From NCBI RefSeq assembly GCF_019049245.1, contig NZ_JAGMUK010000040.1:306149-370148 (forward strand): a stretch of 64,000 nt of DNA, written 5' to 3'. Below are positions 1 to 8,730 of the stretch, in pieces. The notes under the pieces were generated by a model that saw only the letters and a program-made list of their open reading frames with translations, made no database searches and was not told the origin of the DNA. Made by a program: the position numbers and the translations under genes. The DNA comes from Streptomyces sp. AC555_RSS877. GTDB lineage: Bacteria; Actinomycetota; Actinomycetes; Streptomycetales; Streptomycetaceae. Numbering within the stretch: position 1 is the stretch's first letter; the number at the start of each line of letters is the position of its first letter.

Positions 1-1
1 G

Positions 2-775
2 CCGGAGGTGGCGGCGCTGCTGCTCGAAGGCCTCGCACAGAGGGGCGACGAGCGGGCGACCGGCCCGGCGGTGCGATGGCTGCGCGATCCGCTGGCGGGC
101 CCGGCTGCCGCGCGCACCCTGGGCGACCTCGACACCCCGGACGCCGCCGAACACCTGCGCACGGCCCTCGACGACCCGGCCCTGCCCGGCGCAAGCCGAG
201 CGGCAGCCGCCGTGGCCATCGGGAAATCGGGGGCGTGGGACGCCGTTTGGCAGCTGCTCCCGCTCCTGGACGATCCCGACGCCACCCTGCGCGCCGGTGT
301 CGTCGACGGCCTGGGCGCGTCGGTCGACGGCGGGCTGCGGCTGTGGGAGCGCCACCCGGTGGCCTGGGCGCTCGCCGATCACCTGACGTCCGACGGGGCC
401 GACGTCTGGCGGACACGCAATGCGCTCGACGGCCTGGCCCAGGCCCTGCCCTCGCTACGGCGCCTGGCCGACGACGCCCCCTCCGGCGAGGTCCGGGCCG
501 CCGCGCTGTCGCTCCTGGACCCGGACGACGCCACCGACGCCAACTCCCGCAAGGACGTACGCCGCTTCGTGCGGGGTCTCGACGACCCGCACGAAGCCGT
601 CCGCTACCACGCCGCGCTCGGCCTCACGCGCTGGACGGCGGCCACGGGGACGCCGCCACCGGACACCGGCAGGCTGCGCGAGCGCCTGCACGCCCTCACC
701 GCGGACACCTCCCCTCGGCTCCGCCGGGCCGCCGCCGACGCGCTCGCGGCCCTGGCCCCCGACCCGGGCGAGTGA
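2..775 (+). CDS. HEAT-repeat protein, 5' end cut by window
   Basis: The frame is open from the first bases of the window, so the true start lies upstream; the first in-window start is GTG at 8. The visible 255 or so residues are Ala/Leu/Asp-rich helical repeats with recurring LxDPDxxLRAGVVDGLG and LDDPHEAVRYHAALGL patterns, typical of PBS-lyase-type HEAT repeats that form a scaffold for protein binding. No catalytic motif is visible. It ends convergently with the esterase-like gene, with a strong hairpin between them. The repeat assignment is fairly safe; the biological role is unknown. Confidence 0.65.
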   Translation, partial: PEVAALLLEGLAQRGDERATGPAVRWLRDPLAGPAAARTLGDLDTPDAAEHLRTALDDPALPGASRAAAAVAIGKSGAWDAVWQLLPLLDDPDATLRAGVVDGLGASVDGGLRLWERHPVAWALADHLTSDGADVWRTRNALDGLAQALPSLRRLADDAPSGEVRAAALSLLDPDDATDANSRKDVRRFVRGLDDPHEAVRYHAALGLTRWTAATGTPPPDTGRLRERLHALTADTSPRLRRAAADALAALAPDPGE

Positions 776-860
776 CCCGCCACGAGAGCCGACGCGCCGA
801 CGCTGACGGCCAGGGGCGGGCCTGTCCCGGGCGGTCATGAGCAACCGGGGCGTGGCCGGA

Positions 861-894
861 ACGACGGGACAGCCCGTACGGCTGTCCCTGTCGT
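861..894. terminator. Bidirectional hairpin terminator
   Basis: A 9-bp perfect stem GGGACAGCC/GGCTGTCCC with a 5-nt loop is extended by ACGAC/GTCGT across one bulged base, giving about 14 pairs. It lies between two convergent genes (stops at 775 and 942). There is no U tract, as is usual in Streptomyces. Confidence 0.6.
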
Positions 895-941
895 CCGGGA
901 GCGCCTGCCGACGGCCCCGCGACCCGTGGCTGCCGGTGGCG

Positions 942-2144
942 CTAGCTCCGCGTGACGTCCTTGACGAACACGATGCCGTCGCTGTCCGCCAGGTGGGCCG
1001 GGTCCATCGGGGCGTAGCCGAACCAGGGGGACACGCGGGGCGCGGGCCGCGTGTCGCCGAGGGCGGTGGCCAGCCGCTGGGCGTCGATGATGTGGCGGTC
1101 GTCCGGGAGCGCGTACAGGAGTCCTTCGACGGTGTCCGGCGGCGGCGTGTCCACTCCCCGGTGCCGGATCGTGCCGAGCGCCGTGGCCACGAAGGCGTAC
1201 TGCTCGCCGAGCCGGGCGCTCACCAGCGCACCGGCGCTCCACCACTCCAGCGGCATCCCGCCCATCCGCATCGTGCTCTTCTCCCTTTGGAGATGGCCGT
1301 TGTGGGCGTGGACCAGTGCCGGGCCCCGTTCGGCGAGGGCGAGGAGGTTGTGGGCCATCATCTGGTCCCGCACGCCCACCAGCCGGGTCAGGCGGGCCGG
1401 TGAGGCGTCGGCCATCCAGTGGTGGTAGCGCAGCAGGCCGGTGACGGTACGTCCGTACAGGCGCGCCCGGTCCCAGTCGTCCCGCGAGGTCGCCGTGATC
1501 AGGTGCGGCGTCTGCGCGTCGAGCAGCGCCACCAAGTCGTCGGCGAGCAGCCTGAGTTCCCGGGCCTCGCCCGACTGCCCCACGGATTCGGCCGGGTCCG
1601 TCATCGCGGCGGGATTCGTCCACCGGTCGTCGGCGCCGAGCAGGCGGTCGAGGGTGTCCGAGCCGCAGGGGAGGAGGTCCGCGTCCACGTGGGCCGCGAG
1701 GTGGCCGTGCAGTGCGGTGAGGGCCTGGCGCGGGCTCGCGGCGCCGGTGATCTCCAGCGGGCCGTCGACACCGGCGAAGCGGAGCCGCTCGGAGGCGGGC
1801 CGGCCGTCGTTGAATTCCCGCATCCCGCGCACGAGTTCGCGATTGGCCGCGGACGCCCCCCACCCGTGGCTGAATCCGCGCTCCATGACCTCGTCGAGGG
1901 TGCCCGTGCCCGAGGTGACGTAGTCGTCGACGACCAGGCCCATCATGCAGTCGCTCTCGATCGCGATCGTCCGGTAGCCCTCGTGCTCTACGAGCTGCCG
2001 GAAGAGGCCGTTGCGCAGGTCGAGCAGAGTGTCCTCGCCGTGGGTGGGCTCGCCCAGGGCGAGCAGCCGTGGCCGGGCCCGAAGCAGCTTCATGACGGCG
2101 GCGGCCTCGACGGCATGAGCGGTGTCCCTGATGTCAGTAGGCAT
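942..2144 (-). CDS. Erythromycin-esterase family hydrolase
   Basis: This 400-residue protein has the Ere family landmarks: an early GEPTHGE motif (about residues 31-37), a conserved IAIESD strand (about 60), and a HAHNGH motif in the C-terminal half. In EreA/EreB the histidine and glutamates of these motifs act in macrolide lactone hydrolysis; many actinomycete homologues have unknown substrates, so macrolide resistance is not assured. The ATG at 2144 is preceded only by a weak AAGG. It diverges from a MerR-type regulator with a shared promoter region of about 50 bp, so control by that regulator is likely. Confidence 0.8.
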   Translation of the reverse strand: MPTDIRDTAHAVEAAAVMKLLRARPRLLALGEPTHGEDTLLDLRNGLFRQLVEHEGYRTIAIESDCMMGLVVDDYVTSGTGTLDEVMERGFSHGWGASAANRELVRGMREFNDGRPASERLRFAGVDGPLEITGAASPRQALTALHGHLAAHVDADLLPCGSDTLDRLLGADDRWTNPAAMTDPAESVGQSGEARELRLLADDLVALLDAQTPHLITATSRDDWDRARLYGRTVTGLLRYHHWMADASPARLTRLVGVRDQMMAHNLLALAERGPALVHAHNGHLQREKSTMRMGGMPLEWWSAGALVSARLGEQYAFVATALGTIRHRGVDTPPPDTVEGLLYALPDDRHIIDAQRLATALGDTRPAPRVSPWFGYAPMDPAHLADSDGIVFVKDVTRS

Positions 2145-2146
2145 AC

Positions 2147-2169
2147 CTTGAACGCTATCGTTGAACCTT
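2147..2169. promoter_or_regulatory. Probable MerR-type operator between ere-like gene and regulator
   Basis: Two direct TTGAAC repeats (2148-2153 and 2161-2166, 13-bp period) flank an imperfect AACG-CTAT-CGTT inverted repeat. The site sits between the divergent starts, where MerR regulators usually bind their own and target promoters. No binding evidence is available. Confidence 0.35.
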
Positions 2170-2196
2170 CGGTGGAGACCTGGCCGCGATATCGTC

Positions 2197-2952
2197 GTGG
2201 CCGTGGGACGAAACCTTCAAAGCAGCGGGCAGCTCAGGCCGATCGATCTGGCACGCGGGCACGGACTGTCCACACAGGCGATCAGGAACTACGAGGCTGC
2301 CGGCATCCTTCCAGCAGCCGATCGCACACCCCACGGCTACCGCACCTACACCCGGCTCCACGGGCGGGCCCTGAGCGCGTTCCTCGCCCTGGTGCCCGGC
2401 CACGGGCACCAGACGGCGACGTCGATCATGCGGGCCGTGAACCAGGGCGCGGTCGACGAGGCGTTCCGCCTCATCGACTGCAGCCACGCCCAGCTGCTCG
2501 ACGACCGGCACACGCTCCGGGCCGTGGAGAGCGCCCTGCGTGACCTGGCGCCCACCGCGGCGTCCGAACCCGGCACCGTGTCCCGGCCGGCCGCGGTGCC
2601 GGGGCCCGGCGGTACGTTCATCGGGCCGCTGGCGAGGCAGCTGGGTATCCGGCCCGCGACGCTGCGCAAATGGGAGCGCGCCGGGCTGGTGCGCCCGCGC
2701 CGCGACCCGCTGACCGGGTACCGCGTCTACGACGAGGCCGACATACGGGACGCCCGACTGGCCCACCAACTCCGGCGCGGCGGGTACCTGTTGGGGCAGA
2801 TCGCCCCGCTGATCGCCCAGGTGCGGGCGGCCGGCGGGGTGGAGCCGCTGGAGACCGCGCTGAGCGACTGGCACGGCAGGCTGTCCGCACGCGCGCGCGC
2901 GATGCTGGCCGGAGCCGCCGAGTTGGAGGCGTACCTCCGCGAGCGCGGCTGA
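2197..2952 (+). CDS. MerR-family regulator with two HTH motifs (TioE-like)
   Basis: Two separate MerR-like helix-turn-helix modules are visible. The first is near the N-terminus (LARGHGLSTQAIRNYEAAGIL, then GYRTYT). The second lies in the C-terminal half (LARQLGIRPATLRKWERAGLVRP, then GYRVYDEADIRDARLAHQL). This layout matches TioE-family regulators. I chose GTG 2197; the frame is open from a TTG at 2161, but that start would overlap the putative operator and lacks a ribosome site. GTG 2203 is also possible. It probably regulates the divergent esterase-like gene and itself; the inducer is unknown. Confidence 0.75.
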   Translation: MAVGRNLQSSGQLRPIDLARGHGLSTQAIRNYEAAGILPAADRTPHGYRTYTRLHGRALSAFLALVPGHGHQTATSIMRAVNQGAVDEAFRLIDCSHAQLLDDRHTLRAVESALRDLAPTAASEPGTVSRPAAVPGPGGTFIGPLARQLGIRPATLRKWERAGLVRPRRDPLTGYRVYDEADIRDARLAHQLRRGGYLLGQIAPLIAQVRAAGGVEPLETALSDWHGRLSARARAMLAGAAELEAYLRERG

Positions 2953-3179
2953 GACCCGGCCGCCTGCCGAGGAGAATCAGGGGCACAACGGGCTTGTCGC
3001 GTGCGGGAGGCGCCACCGCCTCATCAGGTCAACCGTCCCGGACTCTTGACTCGGAAACCGGGAGTCGCGATCCTCGTCGCATATCTTGCGCCGGTCATGA
3101 CAATCCAGCCTTCGGCTCTCCGGACGGACTGGCTCCTCGACCGCGCCATCCCGCAGACCGAGGGACGTGGGCAGTGACC

Positions 3180-5237
3180 ATGGCTGAACGCCCGTACCAC
3201 CGACGCAAAGACGTCACCGTCGTGTCGCTGCTCCTCCTCGTGCTGGCCATGACCCTCGGCCCCACGCCGAGTTCGGCCGCCGGAACCGACTGGTGGGTCC
3301 CGACCGCGCGACCCGCGCCGGACTCCCAGATCAACGTCACCGGCGAGCCGTTCAAGGGCACCAACGCCCAGGGCGAGGTGCGCGGTTTCGTCGACGCGCA
3401 CAACCACCTCATGTCGAACGAGGCCTTCGGCGGCCGGCTCATCTGCGGCAAGACGTTCTCCGCGGCCGGTGTCGCCGACGCGCTCAAGGACTGTCCCGAG
3501 CACTACCCCGACGGCACGCTCGCGCTCTTCGACTACATCACCCACGGCGGTGACGGCAAGCACGACCCGGTCGGCTGGCCGACCTTCAAGGACTGGCCGG
3601 CCTACGACTCGATGACCCATCAGGCGAACTACTACGCCTGGGTGGAGCGCGCCTGGCGCGGCGGACAGCGGGTACTCGTCAACGACCTCGTCACCAACGG
3701 CATGATCTGCTCCATCTACCCCTTCAAGGACCGTAGTTGTGACGAGATGACGTCGATCCGCCTCCAGGCGAAGCTGACGTACGACCTGCAGGCCTACATC
3801 GACAAGATGTACGGCGGCACCGGCAAGGGCTGGTTCCGGATCGTGCTCGACAGCGCGCAGGCGCGTGAGGTCATCAAGCAGGGCAAGCTGGCGGTCGTCC
3901 TGGGCGTCGAGACCTCGGAGCCGTTCGGCTGCAAGCAGGTCCTGGACATCGGGCAGTGCAGCAAAGCCGACATCGACGCGGGACTGGACGAGCTGTACGG
4001 GCTCGGCGTGCGCAGCATGTTCCTGTGCCACAAGTTCGACAACGCGCTGTGCGGGGTCCGCTTCGACGAGCACGGCCTCGGAACGGCTATCAACGTCGGC
4101 CAGTTCCTGTCGACCGGCACCTTCTGGAAGACGGAGAAGTGCACCGGCCCCCAGCACGACAACCCCATCGGGACAGCCGCGGCGCCCGAGGCCGAGGCGG
4201 ACCTCCCGGCGGGCGTGGAGGTTCCCTCGTACGAGGCGGACGCGCAGTGCAACGTCCGCGGGCTCACCGAACTCGGTGAGCACGCGGTGCGCGGCATGAT
4301 GAAGCGCAAGATGATGCTCGAGATCGACCACATGAGCGTCAAGGCCACCGGCCAGGCGCTCGACATCTTCGAGGCCGCGAACTACCCGGGTGTGCTGTCC
4401 TCGCACAGCTGGATGGACCTCAACTGGACCGAGCGGGTCTACTCCCTCGGCGGCTTCGTCGCCCAGTACATGCACGGCTCCGAGGAGTTCGGCGAGGAGG
4501 CCGAGCGCACCGACGCGCTGCGTGACAAGTACGGCGTCGGCTACGGCTACGGCACCGACTTCAACGGCATCGGCGACCACCCCGCCCCGCGCGGGGCAGA
4601 CGCCGCGAACAAGGTCACGTACCCCTTCAAGAGCGTCGACGGCGGCTCGCTGATCGACAGGCAGACCGTCGGCACACGCACCTTCGACTACAACACCGAC
4701 GGCGCCGCGAACGTCGGCCTGGTCCCCGACTGGATCGAGGACATCCGGCTCGTCGCGGGCCAGGACGTGGTGGACGACCTCTTCCGGGGCGCCGAGTCCT
4801 ACCTCGGCACCTGGGGCGCCTCCGAGCAGCACCAGGCCGGGATCAACCTCGCCAAGGGTGCCCGGGCCACGGCCAGTTCGGCGGAGTCGAACCCGTTCAC
4901 GAGTTACGCGCCCAGCCAGGCGGTGGACGGCGACGGGGGCACCCGTTGGGCGAGTGACTGGAGCGACGACCAGTGGCTGCAGATCGACCTGGGCGCCACG
5001 AACCGGGTCGGACGCGTCACCCTCGACTGGGAGCGCGCGTACGGGAAGTCGTACCGCGTCGAGCTGTCCACCGACGGCGTGAGGTGGCAGACCGCCTGGT
5101 CCACGGCCTCCGGCGACGGCGGCCTGGACACGGCCCGCTTCACCGGCACCCCGGCCCGCTACGTCCGGGTCCTGGGCCTCGACCGCGGCACCGACTGGGG
5201 ATACTCACTCCAGGAGGTGGGCGTCCACAGCAGCTGA
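3180..5237 (+). CDS. Secreted M19-like metallohydrolase with C-terminal discoidin domain
   Basis: The 685-residue product starts with a Sec signal peptide (basic RRK, hydrophobic run, SSAAG, about residues 1-34). The catalytic part resembles membrane dipeptidases/amidohydrolases of family M19: DAHNHL (H74 and H76), a VLGVETSE strand, IDHMSVKATGQALDIF, LSSHSW and YGTDFNGIG, the last matching the family GSDFDGI motif. About 130 C-terminal residues form an F5/8 type C (discoidin) carbohydrate-binding fold ending in DWGYSLQEV. ATG 3180 was chosen; GTG 3174 is in frame. The open frame extends far upstream but that part overlaps the MerR gene and is not coding. Substrate unknown. Confidence 0.8.
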   Translation: MAERPYHRRKDVTVVSLLLLVLAMTLGPTPSSAAGTDWWVPTARPAPDSQINVTGEPFKGTNAQGEVRGFVDAHNHLMSNEAFGGRLICGKTFSAAGVADALKDCPEHYPDGTLALFDYITHGGDGKHDPVGWPTFKDWPAYDSMTHQANYYAWVERAWRGGQRVLVNDLVTNGMICSIYPFKDRSCDEMTSIRLQAKLTYDLQAYIDKMYGGTGKGWFRIVLDSAQAREVIKQGKLAVVLGVETSEPFGCKQVLDIGQCSKADIDAGLDELYGLGVRSMFLCHKFDNALCGVRFDEHGLGTAINVGQFLSTGTFWKTEKCTGPQHDNPIGTAAAPEAEADLPAGVEVPSYEADAQCNVRGLTELGEHAVRGMMKRKMMLEIDHMSVKATGQALDIFEAANYPGVLSSHSWMDLNWTERVYSLGGFVAQYMHGSEEFGEEAERTDALRDKYGVGYGYGTDFNGIGDHPAPRGADAANKVTYPFKSVDGGSLIDRQTVGTRTFDYNTDGAANVGLVPDWIEDIRLVAGQDVVDDLFRGAESYLGTWGASEQHQAGINLAKGARATASSAESNPFTSYAPSQAVDGDGGTRWASDWSDDQWLQIDLGATNRVGRVTLDWERAYGKSYRVELSTDGVRWQTAWSTASGDGGLDTARFTGTPARYVRVLGLDRGTDWGYSLQEVGVHSS

Positions 5238-5275
5238 CGCCCCACCGGTCACGAGCACCAGGACAGGACGCGCAC

Positions 5276-5875
5276 ATGGCTCGGATGCCGCTGGCCGAAC
5301 GGCGCCGGCAGCTGACGGAGGCGGCGATCAAGGCGATGGCCCGGGACGGCGTCGCGAAAACGACGACCCGGTCCATCGCCGCCGAGGCAGACGTGTCCCT
5401 GAGCGTCTTCCACTACTGCTTCGACTCCAAGCAGGCCCTGATCGAGTCGGTCATCACCACCATCACCGACCACTACGTGACCCTGGTGAAGGAGGCCCTG
5501 CGCCCCAGGGCCACGCTGGAGGAGACCGTCCGGGCCGGCTTCCAGGCGTACTGGGACCACGTCCGCGCCCACCCCGACGAGCACATGCTCACCTACGAAC
5601 TCACCCAGTACGCCCTGCGCCAGCCGGGATTCGAGCATCTGGCGCGACGCCAGTACGAGCTGTACGCCGACGCGTACACCGAGCTCATCGAGCAGCTGCG
5701 CCGGGACATGGACGTGCGACTCCGCGTGCCCGTTCCCGTACTGGCCCGCTACCTGGCCGCCATGACCGACGGCCTGACCCTCAACTACCTCGTGCTCGGC
5801 GACGCGACCACGTGGACCGACATCCTCGACACGGTCACCGCCCACATCGCCGGCCTGGTCCAGGACGACCCGTAG
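5276..5875 (+). CDS. TetR-family transcriptional regulator
   Basis: A 199-residue TetR protein. The N-terminal HTH is clear (AIKAMARDGVAKTTTRSIAAEADVSLSVFHYCFDSKQALI), followed by a TetR_C-type ligand domain. The start ATG 5276 has AGGA upstream; the frame continues open into the preceding gene, which is a shadow. It follows the secreted hydrolase by 38 bp, so the two may be cotranscribed, and it is convergent with the reductase gene at 5898. Ligand unknown. Confidence 0.85.
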   Translation: MARMPLAERRRQLTEAAIKAMARDGVAKTTTRSIAAEADVSLSVFHYCFDSKQALIESVITTITDHYVTLVKEALRPRATLEETVRAGFQAYWDHVRAHPDEHMLTYELTQYALRQPGFEHLARRQYELYADAYTELIEQLRRDMDVRLRVPVPVLARYLAAMTDGLTLNYLVLGDATTWTDILDTVTAHIAGLVQDDP

Positions 5876-5897
5876 GTGCCGGGGAATCCCACGTCCG

Positions 5898-6929
5898 CTA
5901 CTGACGCAGTTCGAGCGAAAGGTGCTCGGACAGCGCGCGGAGGACGTCGGGCGCGTCGAAGATCTCTCCGGCGGACGCCACACCGACCGCCCTGGTCTGC
6001 CCCGTGAGGATGCGGTGGACCGCTTCCACCGCGAGCGGCGCGCTGACCGCGTAGATGTCCCGGCCCCGCGCCACGGCCCGCCGTTCGACACCGCCGGAGC
6101 GTACGACGACGTCGACGACGAAGGTCTGCGAGGAGCGCCCCCGCTCGTCGACCGCGGTCGGCGTCGGGGTGTCCGGTGCCGACAGGTCCCTGGCCGCCTC
6201 GCTCGTCATGTAGGTGCGCACCTCGGGGATGGAGAGGTGGCGGGGAACGGTGACGACGTCGGCCATCGTGAACTCCCCGATGACGGCCCGGGTGCCCATC
6301 GGCTCGGGAAACGACCACTTCAGGAGGGGCGGGGCGTCATCGCGGTACTCCAGCTGCCCGTTCGTGTAGACGACGCGCCTGCCGTCCCGCCGCTGTCTGG
6401 AGACCTTGCCGGCGGCGCGGGTGCCGGCGGTGGGCAGCCAGCTGTTCAGTCCGTACGCGATGTGCGCCTCGTCGGCCGCCGTCCAGTCGCCCATCGCCGC
6501 GGTGGCCAGGAGGTCGCCCAGGCCGCCGAAGAAGGCCATCGCGGGCACGATCACCGCTCCCGCTGCGCGGGCACGGTCCGTGAAGTGCGCGAACGTGTCG
6601 ACGTTGGCCTCGATCTCGGCCGCCACGTCCACGTACGGGATCCCGGCGCGCAGGGCCGCCTCGATCACGGGACCGGCGGTCGTGGCGAACGGCCCGGCAG
6701 TGTTGATCACGGCCGCCGCGCCGTCCAGCGCGCGGTCGAGCGAGGCCGCGTCGTCGACCGACGCCGGCCGGACGTCGAGTCCGGGTTCGGACGCCGCGAG
6801 TGCGCGCAGCTTGTCGGCGTCGCGGCCGGAGAGCACCGGGACGAACCCGCGAGCCCGCAGCTCTGCCACCACGAACCGCCCGGTGTGCCCGTACGCGCCG
6901 AACACGGCCACCTTGTGTCCCGACTCCAT
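5898..6929 (-). CDS. Saccharopine-dehydrogenase-like NAD(P)-binding oxidoreductase
   Basis: The N-terminus has the Rossmann motif VAVFGAYGHTGRFVVAELRARG, then LSGRDADKLRAL and VINTAGPF, as in the saccharopine dehydrogenase NAD(P)-binding family that includes trans-acting enoyl reductases. Length (343 aa) fits the shorter bacterial members. The substrate is unknown; lysine metabolism is unlikely for this subgroup. It diverges from the GlxA-type regulator at 7034, which may control it. Confidence 0.75.
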   Translation of the reverse strand: MESGHKVAVFGAYGHTGRFVVAELRARGFVPVLSGRDADKLRALAASEPGLDVRPASVDDAASLDRALDGAAAVINTAGPFATTAGPVIEAALRAGIPYVDVAAEIEANVDTFAHFTDRARAAGAVIVPAMAFFGGLGDLLATAAMGDWTAADEAHIAYGLNSWLPTAGTRAAGKVSRQRRDGRRVVYTNGQLEYRDDAPPLLKWSFPEPMGTRAVIGEFTMADVVTVPRHLSIPEVRTYMTSEAARDLSAPDTPTPTAVDERGRSSQTFVVDVVVRSGGVERRAVARGRDIYAVSAPLAVEAVHRILTGQTRAVGVASAGEIFDAPDVLRALSEHLSLELRQ

Positions 6930-7020
6930 GACTTCTTCTCCCCGCGCTCGAATTGATCAGCCACGGACATCGTGCCGAGGGCGGGTGCGGCACCGTGAGT
7001 GGCCGGAACGCCATGCTGCG

Positions 7021-7026
7021 TACAAT
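7021..7026 (+). promoter_or_regulatory. -10 element suggesting a leaderless transcript
   Basis: TACAAT lies 7 bp before ATG 7034, the spacing expected if transcription starts at the ATG. No ribosome-binding site precedes that ATG. The -35 region is not recognisable. Confidence 0.4.
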
Positions 7027-7033
7027 TACGGAC

Positions 7034-7996
7034 ATGGTTACTGTCGCGCTGGTCGTCACCGACGGGATGCTGCACTTCGAACTGGCCGTGGCCTCCGAGG
7101 TGTTCGGCCCCGCCCCGGCCGCCGTGACCGGCCCCTGGTACGACCTGGCCGTCTGCGGGTCGGGCGCCGTGCGCGTCGGCCGGTTCCGGCTGGAGCCCGA
7201 CCACGGTCTGGACCGGCTGCGGCACGCCGACACCGTGATCGTCCCCGCCTGGGGGGACGTCGACGAGGAACCGCCCGCCGACCTGGTCGGCGCGGTGCGT
7301 GCGGCCCACGAGGCGGGCGCGCGGGTGGCCTCCCTCTGCACGGGCGCGTTCGTGCTGGCCGCAGCCGGTCTGCTGGACGGCAAGCGTGCCACCACGCACT
7401 GGGCGCACACCGACGTCCTGGCCGCCCGCTACCCCCGGGTGGCGGTCGACCCGGACGTGCTCTACGTGGACAACGGCACCGTACTCACCTCCGCCGGCAA
7501 GGCCGCCGCGCTGGACCTGTGCCTGCACCTCGTCCGCCTCGACCACGGCTCGTCCATCGCCAACGCCGTCGCCCGCCGCCTGGTCGTGCCGCCGCACCGG
7601 GCCGGCGGTCAGGCCCAGTTCGTCGCCGTCCCGGTGCCCGCCCGGGACGACCATCCGCTCGCGGCGCTGTTCCCCTGGGTGATCGAACGCCTGGAGCACC
7701 CGCTGACCGTGGCGGACCTGGCACGCCAGGCACGGATGAGCTCACGCAACCTGGGCCGCCACTTCAGGGCGGCGACCGGCACCACTCCGCTGCAGTGGAT
7801 GCTGACGCAACGGATCCGTCGCGCCCAGGAGCTGCTGGAAACCACCGACGACAGCGTCGAAGCCATCGCGACAGCGACCGGTATGGGCACCGCCACGACG
7901 CTGCGCCGCCATTTCCACCGCACCGTCGGCGTGCCCCCCGACACCTACCGCCGCACTTTCCGCGACACCAAGGGCCCTGAGCCGGCGTACGCGTGA
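7034..7996 (+). CDS. GlxA-family regulator (DJ-1/PfpI plus AraC HTH)
   Basis: The first 190 or so residues form a DJ-1/PfpI domain with VASLCTGAFVLAAAGLLDGKRATTHW, where the Cys is at the nucleophile-elbow position. The last 100 residues form an AraC-type double HTH (VADLARQARMSSRNLGRHFRAATG and AIATATGMGTATTLRRHFHRTVG). This is the usual GlxA-like arrangement, in which the N-domain senses a small molecule. ATG 7034 gives the standard N-terminus and a probable leaderless mRNA; ATG 7013 is in frame too. It probably acts on the divergent reductase gene and itself. Confidence 0.85.
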   Translation: MVTVALVVTDGMLHFELAVASEVFGPAPAAVTGPWYDLAVCGSGAVRVGRFRLEPDHGLDRLRHADTVIVPAWGDVDEEPPADLVGAVRAAHEAGARVASLCTGAFVLAAAGLLDGKRATTHWAHTDVLAARYPRVAVDPDVLYVDNGTVLTSAGKAAALDLCLHLVRLDHGSSIANAVARRLVVPPHRAGGQAQFVAVPVPARDDHPLAALFPWVIERLEHPLTVADLARQARMSSRNLGRHFRAATGTTPLQWMLTQRIRRAQELLETTDDSVEAIATATGMGTATTLRRHFHRTVGVPPDTYRRTFRDTKGPEPAYA

Positions 7997-8075
7997 GGCA
8001 CCCTCACCGTGGACAGCCCCTCGCCGGTCCGGCGGCTGCCGTGTCCACGCCGGCGCCGCAGCGACTCAGGGCGCG

Positions 8076-8714
8076 TCAGCCACGCCGACGACTCTGCGGC
8101 CGGCGGGTCGTCAGCCACATGCTCGCGCCCATCGCGACGACGACCTCGCGCGGCAGGCGGAACCCGTGCGGCCGCAACTGCTCCACGTGGCCGGCGGAGA
8201 TCGTGACCGCGACGGCGGCGGCGTCCTCGTCGTCGACGGCGCGTAGCCCCGGCGCCAGCAACTCGGAGACCACGGTGCGGTCCCAGGCTTCCGTGGCGTC
8301 CAGCGCGCAGACGGTCACCACCGTCCAGTGCGGCTCGTCGAGCCCGGCCGCCTTCAGCGCCGTCGAGAGGACCGGGCTTTTCGGCAGACAGATGTCGAGC
8401 TCACGGGAGACCAGGCTGATGTGGCGAGGGTCGGGAGGCCCGGTCCCGGTGCCGGGCGGCAGCCAGATCGCTGCCGCGAGGAGCGTGCCGTCCGCACGCT
8501 CGGCCACCCACACCTGGCCCTCATCGAGAGCATGATGAGCCAGCATCAACCGCATGGTGCGCTGTGCCTGCTCCCAGTCCACGGCGGGGCTGCCCGCACC
8601 CGAAACCGACGGCGGGGGCAGGGGAGGCGGGGCGAACAGCCGCACCACGGCGGGTACGTCCACCAGTCCCGCCGCGCGGACGGCTGTGCGGGGGCGCAGC
8701 TGAAGAGTCGTCAT
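8076..8714 (-). CDS. GNAT-like N-acetyltransferase
   Basis: A 212-residue protein with GNAT-type strands (GQVWVAERADGTLLAAAIWLPPG and HWTVVTVCALDATEAWDRTVVSELL) resembling actinomycete acetyltransferases related to puromycin acetyltransferase. The acetyl-CoA loop is not canonical, so activity is uncertain. ATG 8714 has a good GAGGG site; longer in-frame starts would overlap the EamA gene. The gene begins 16 bp after that transporter, so the two probably form an operon, perhaps modifying and exporting the same compound. Confidence 0.6.
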   Translation of the reverse strand: MTTLQLRPRTAVRAAGLVDVPAVVRLFAPPPLPPPSVSGAGSPAVDWEQAQRTMRLMLAHHALDEGQVWVAERADGTLLAAAIWLPPGTGTGPPDPRHISLVSRELDICLPKSPVLSTALKAAGLDEPHWTVVTVCALDATEAWDRTVVSELLAPGLRAVDDEDAAAVAVTISAGHVEQLRPHGFRLPREVVVAMGASMWLTTRRPQSRRRG

Positions 8715-8730
8715 GTTCGGGTTCCCTCTT

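Noticed and set aside
942..2144. Macrolide resistance gene of a biosynthetic cluster
   Set aside because: No polyketide synthase or other biosynthetic gene is in the window, and Ere-family homologues often have other substrates.
3024..4832. Minus-strand open frame of 602 aa opposite the M19-like hydrolase
   Set aside because: Antisense shadow of a clear secreted enzyme; no recognisable domain.
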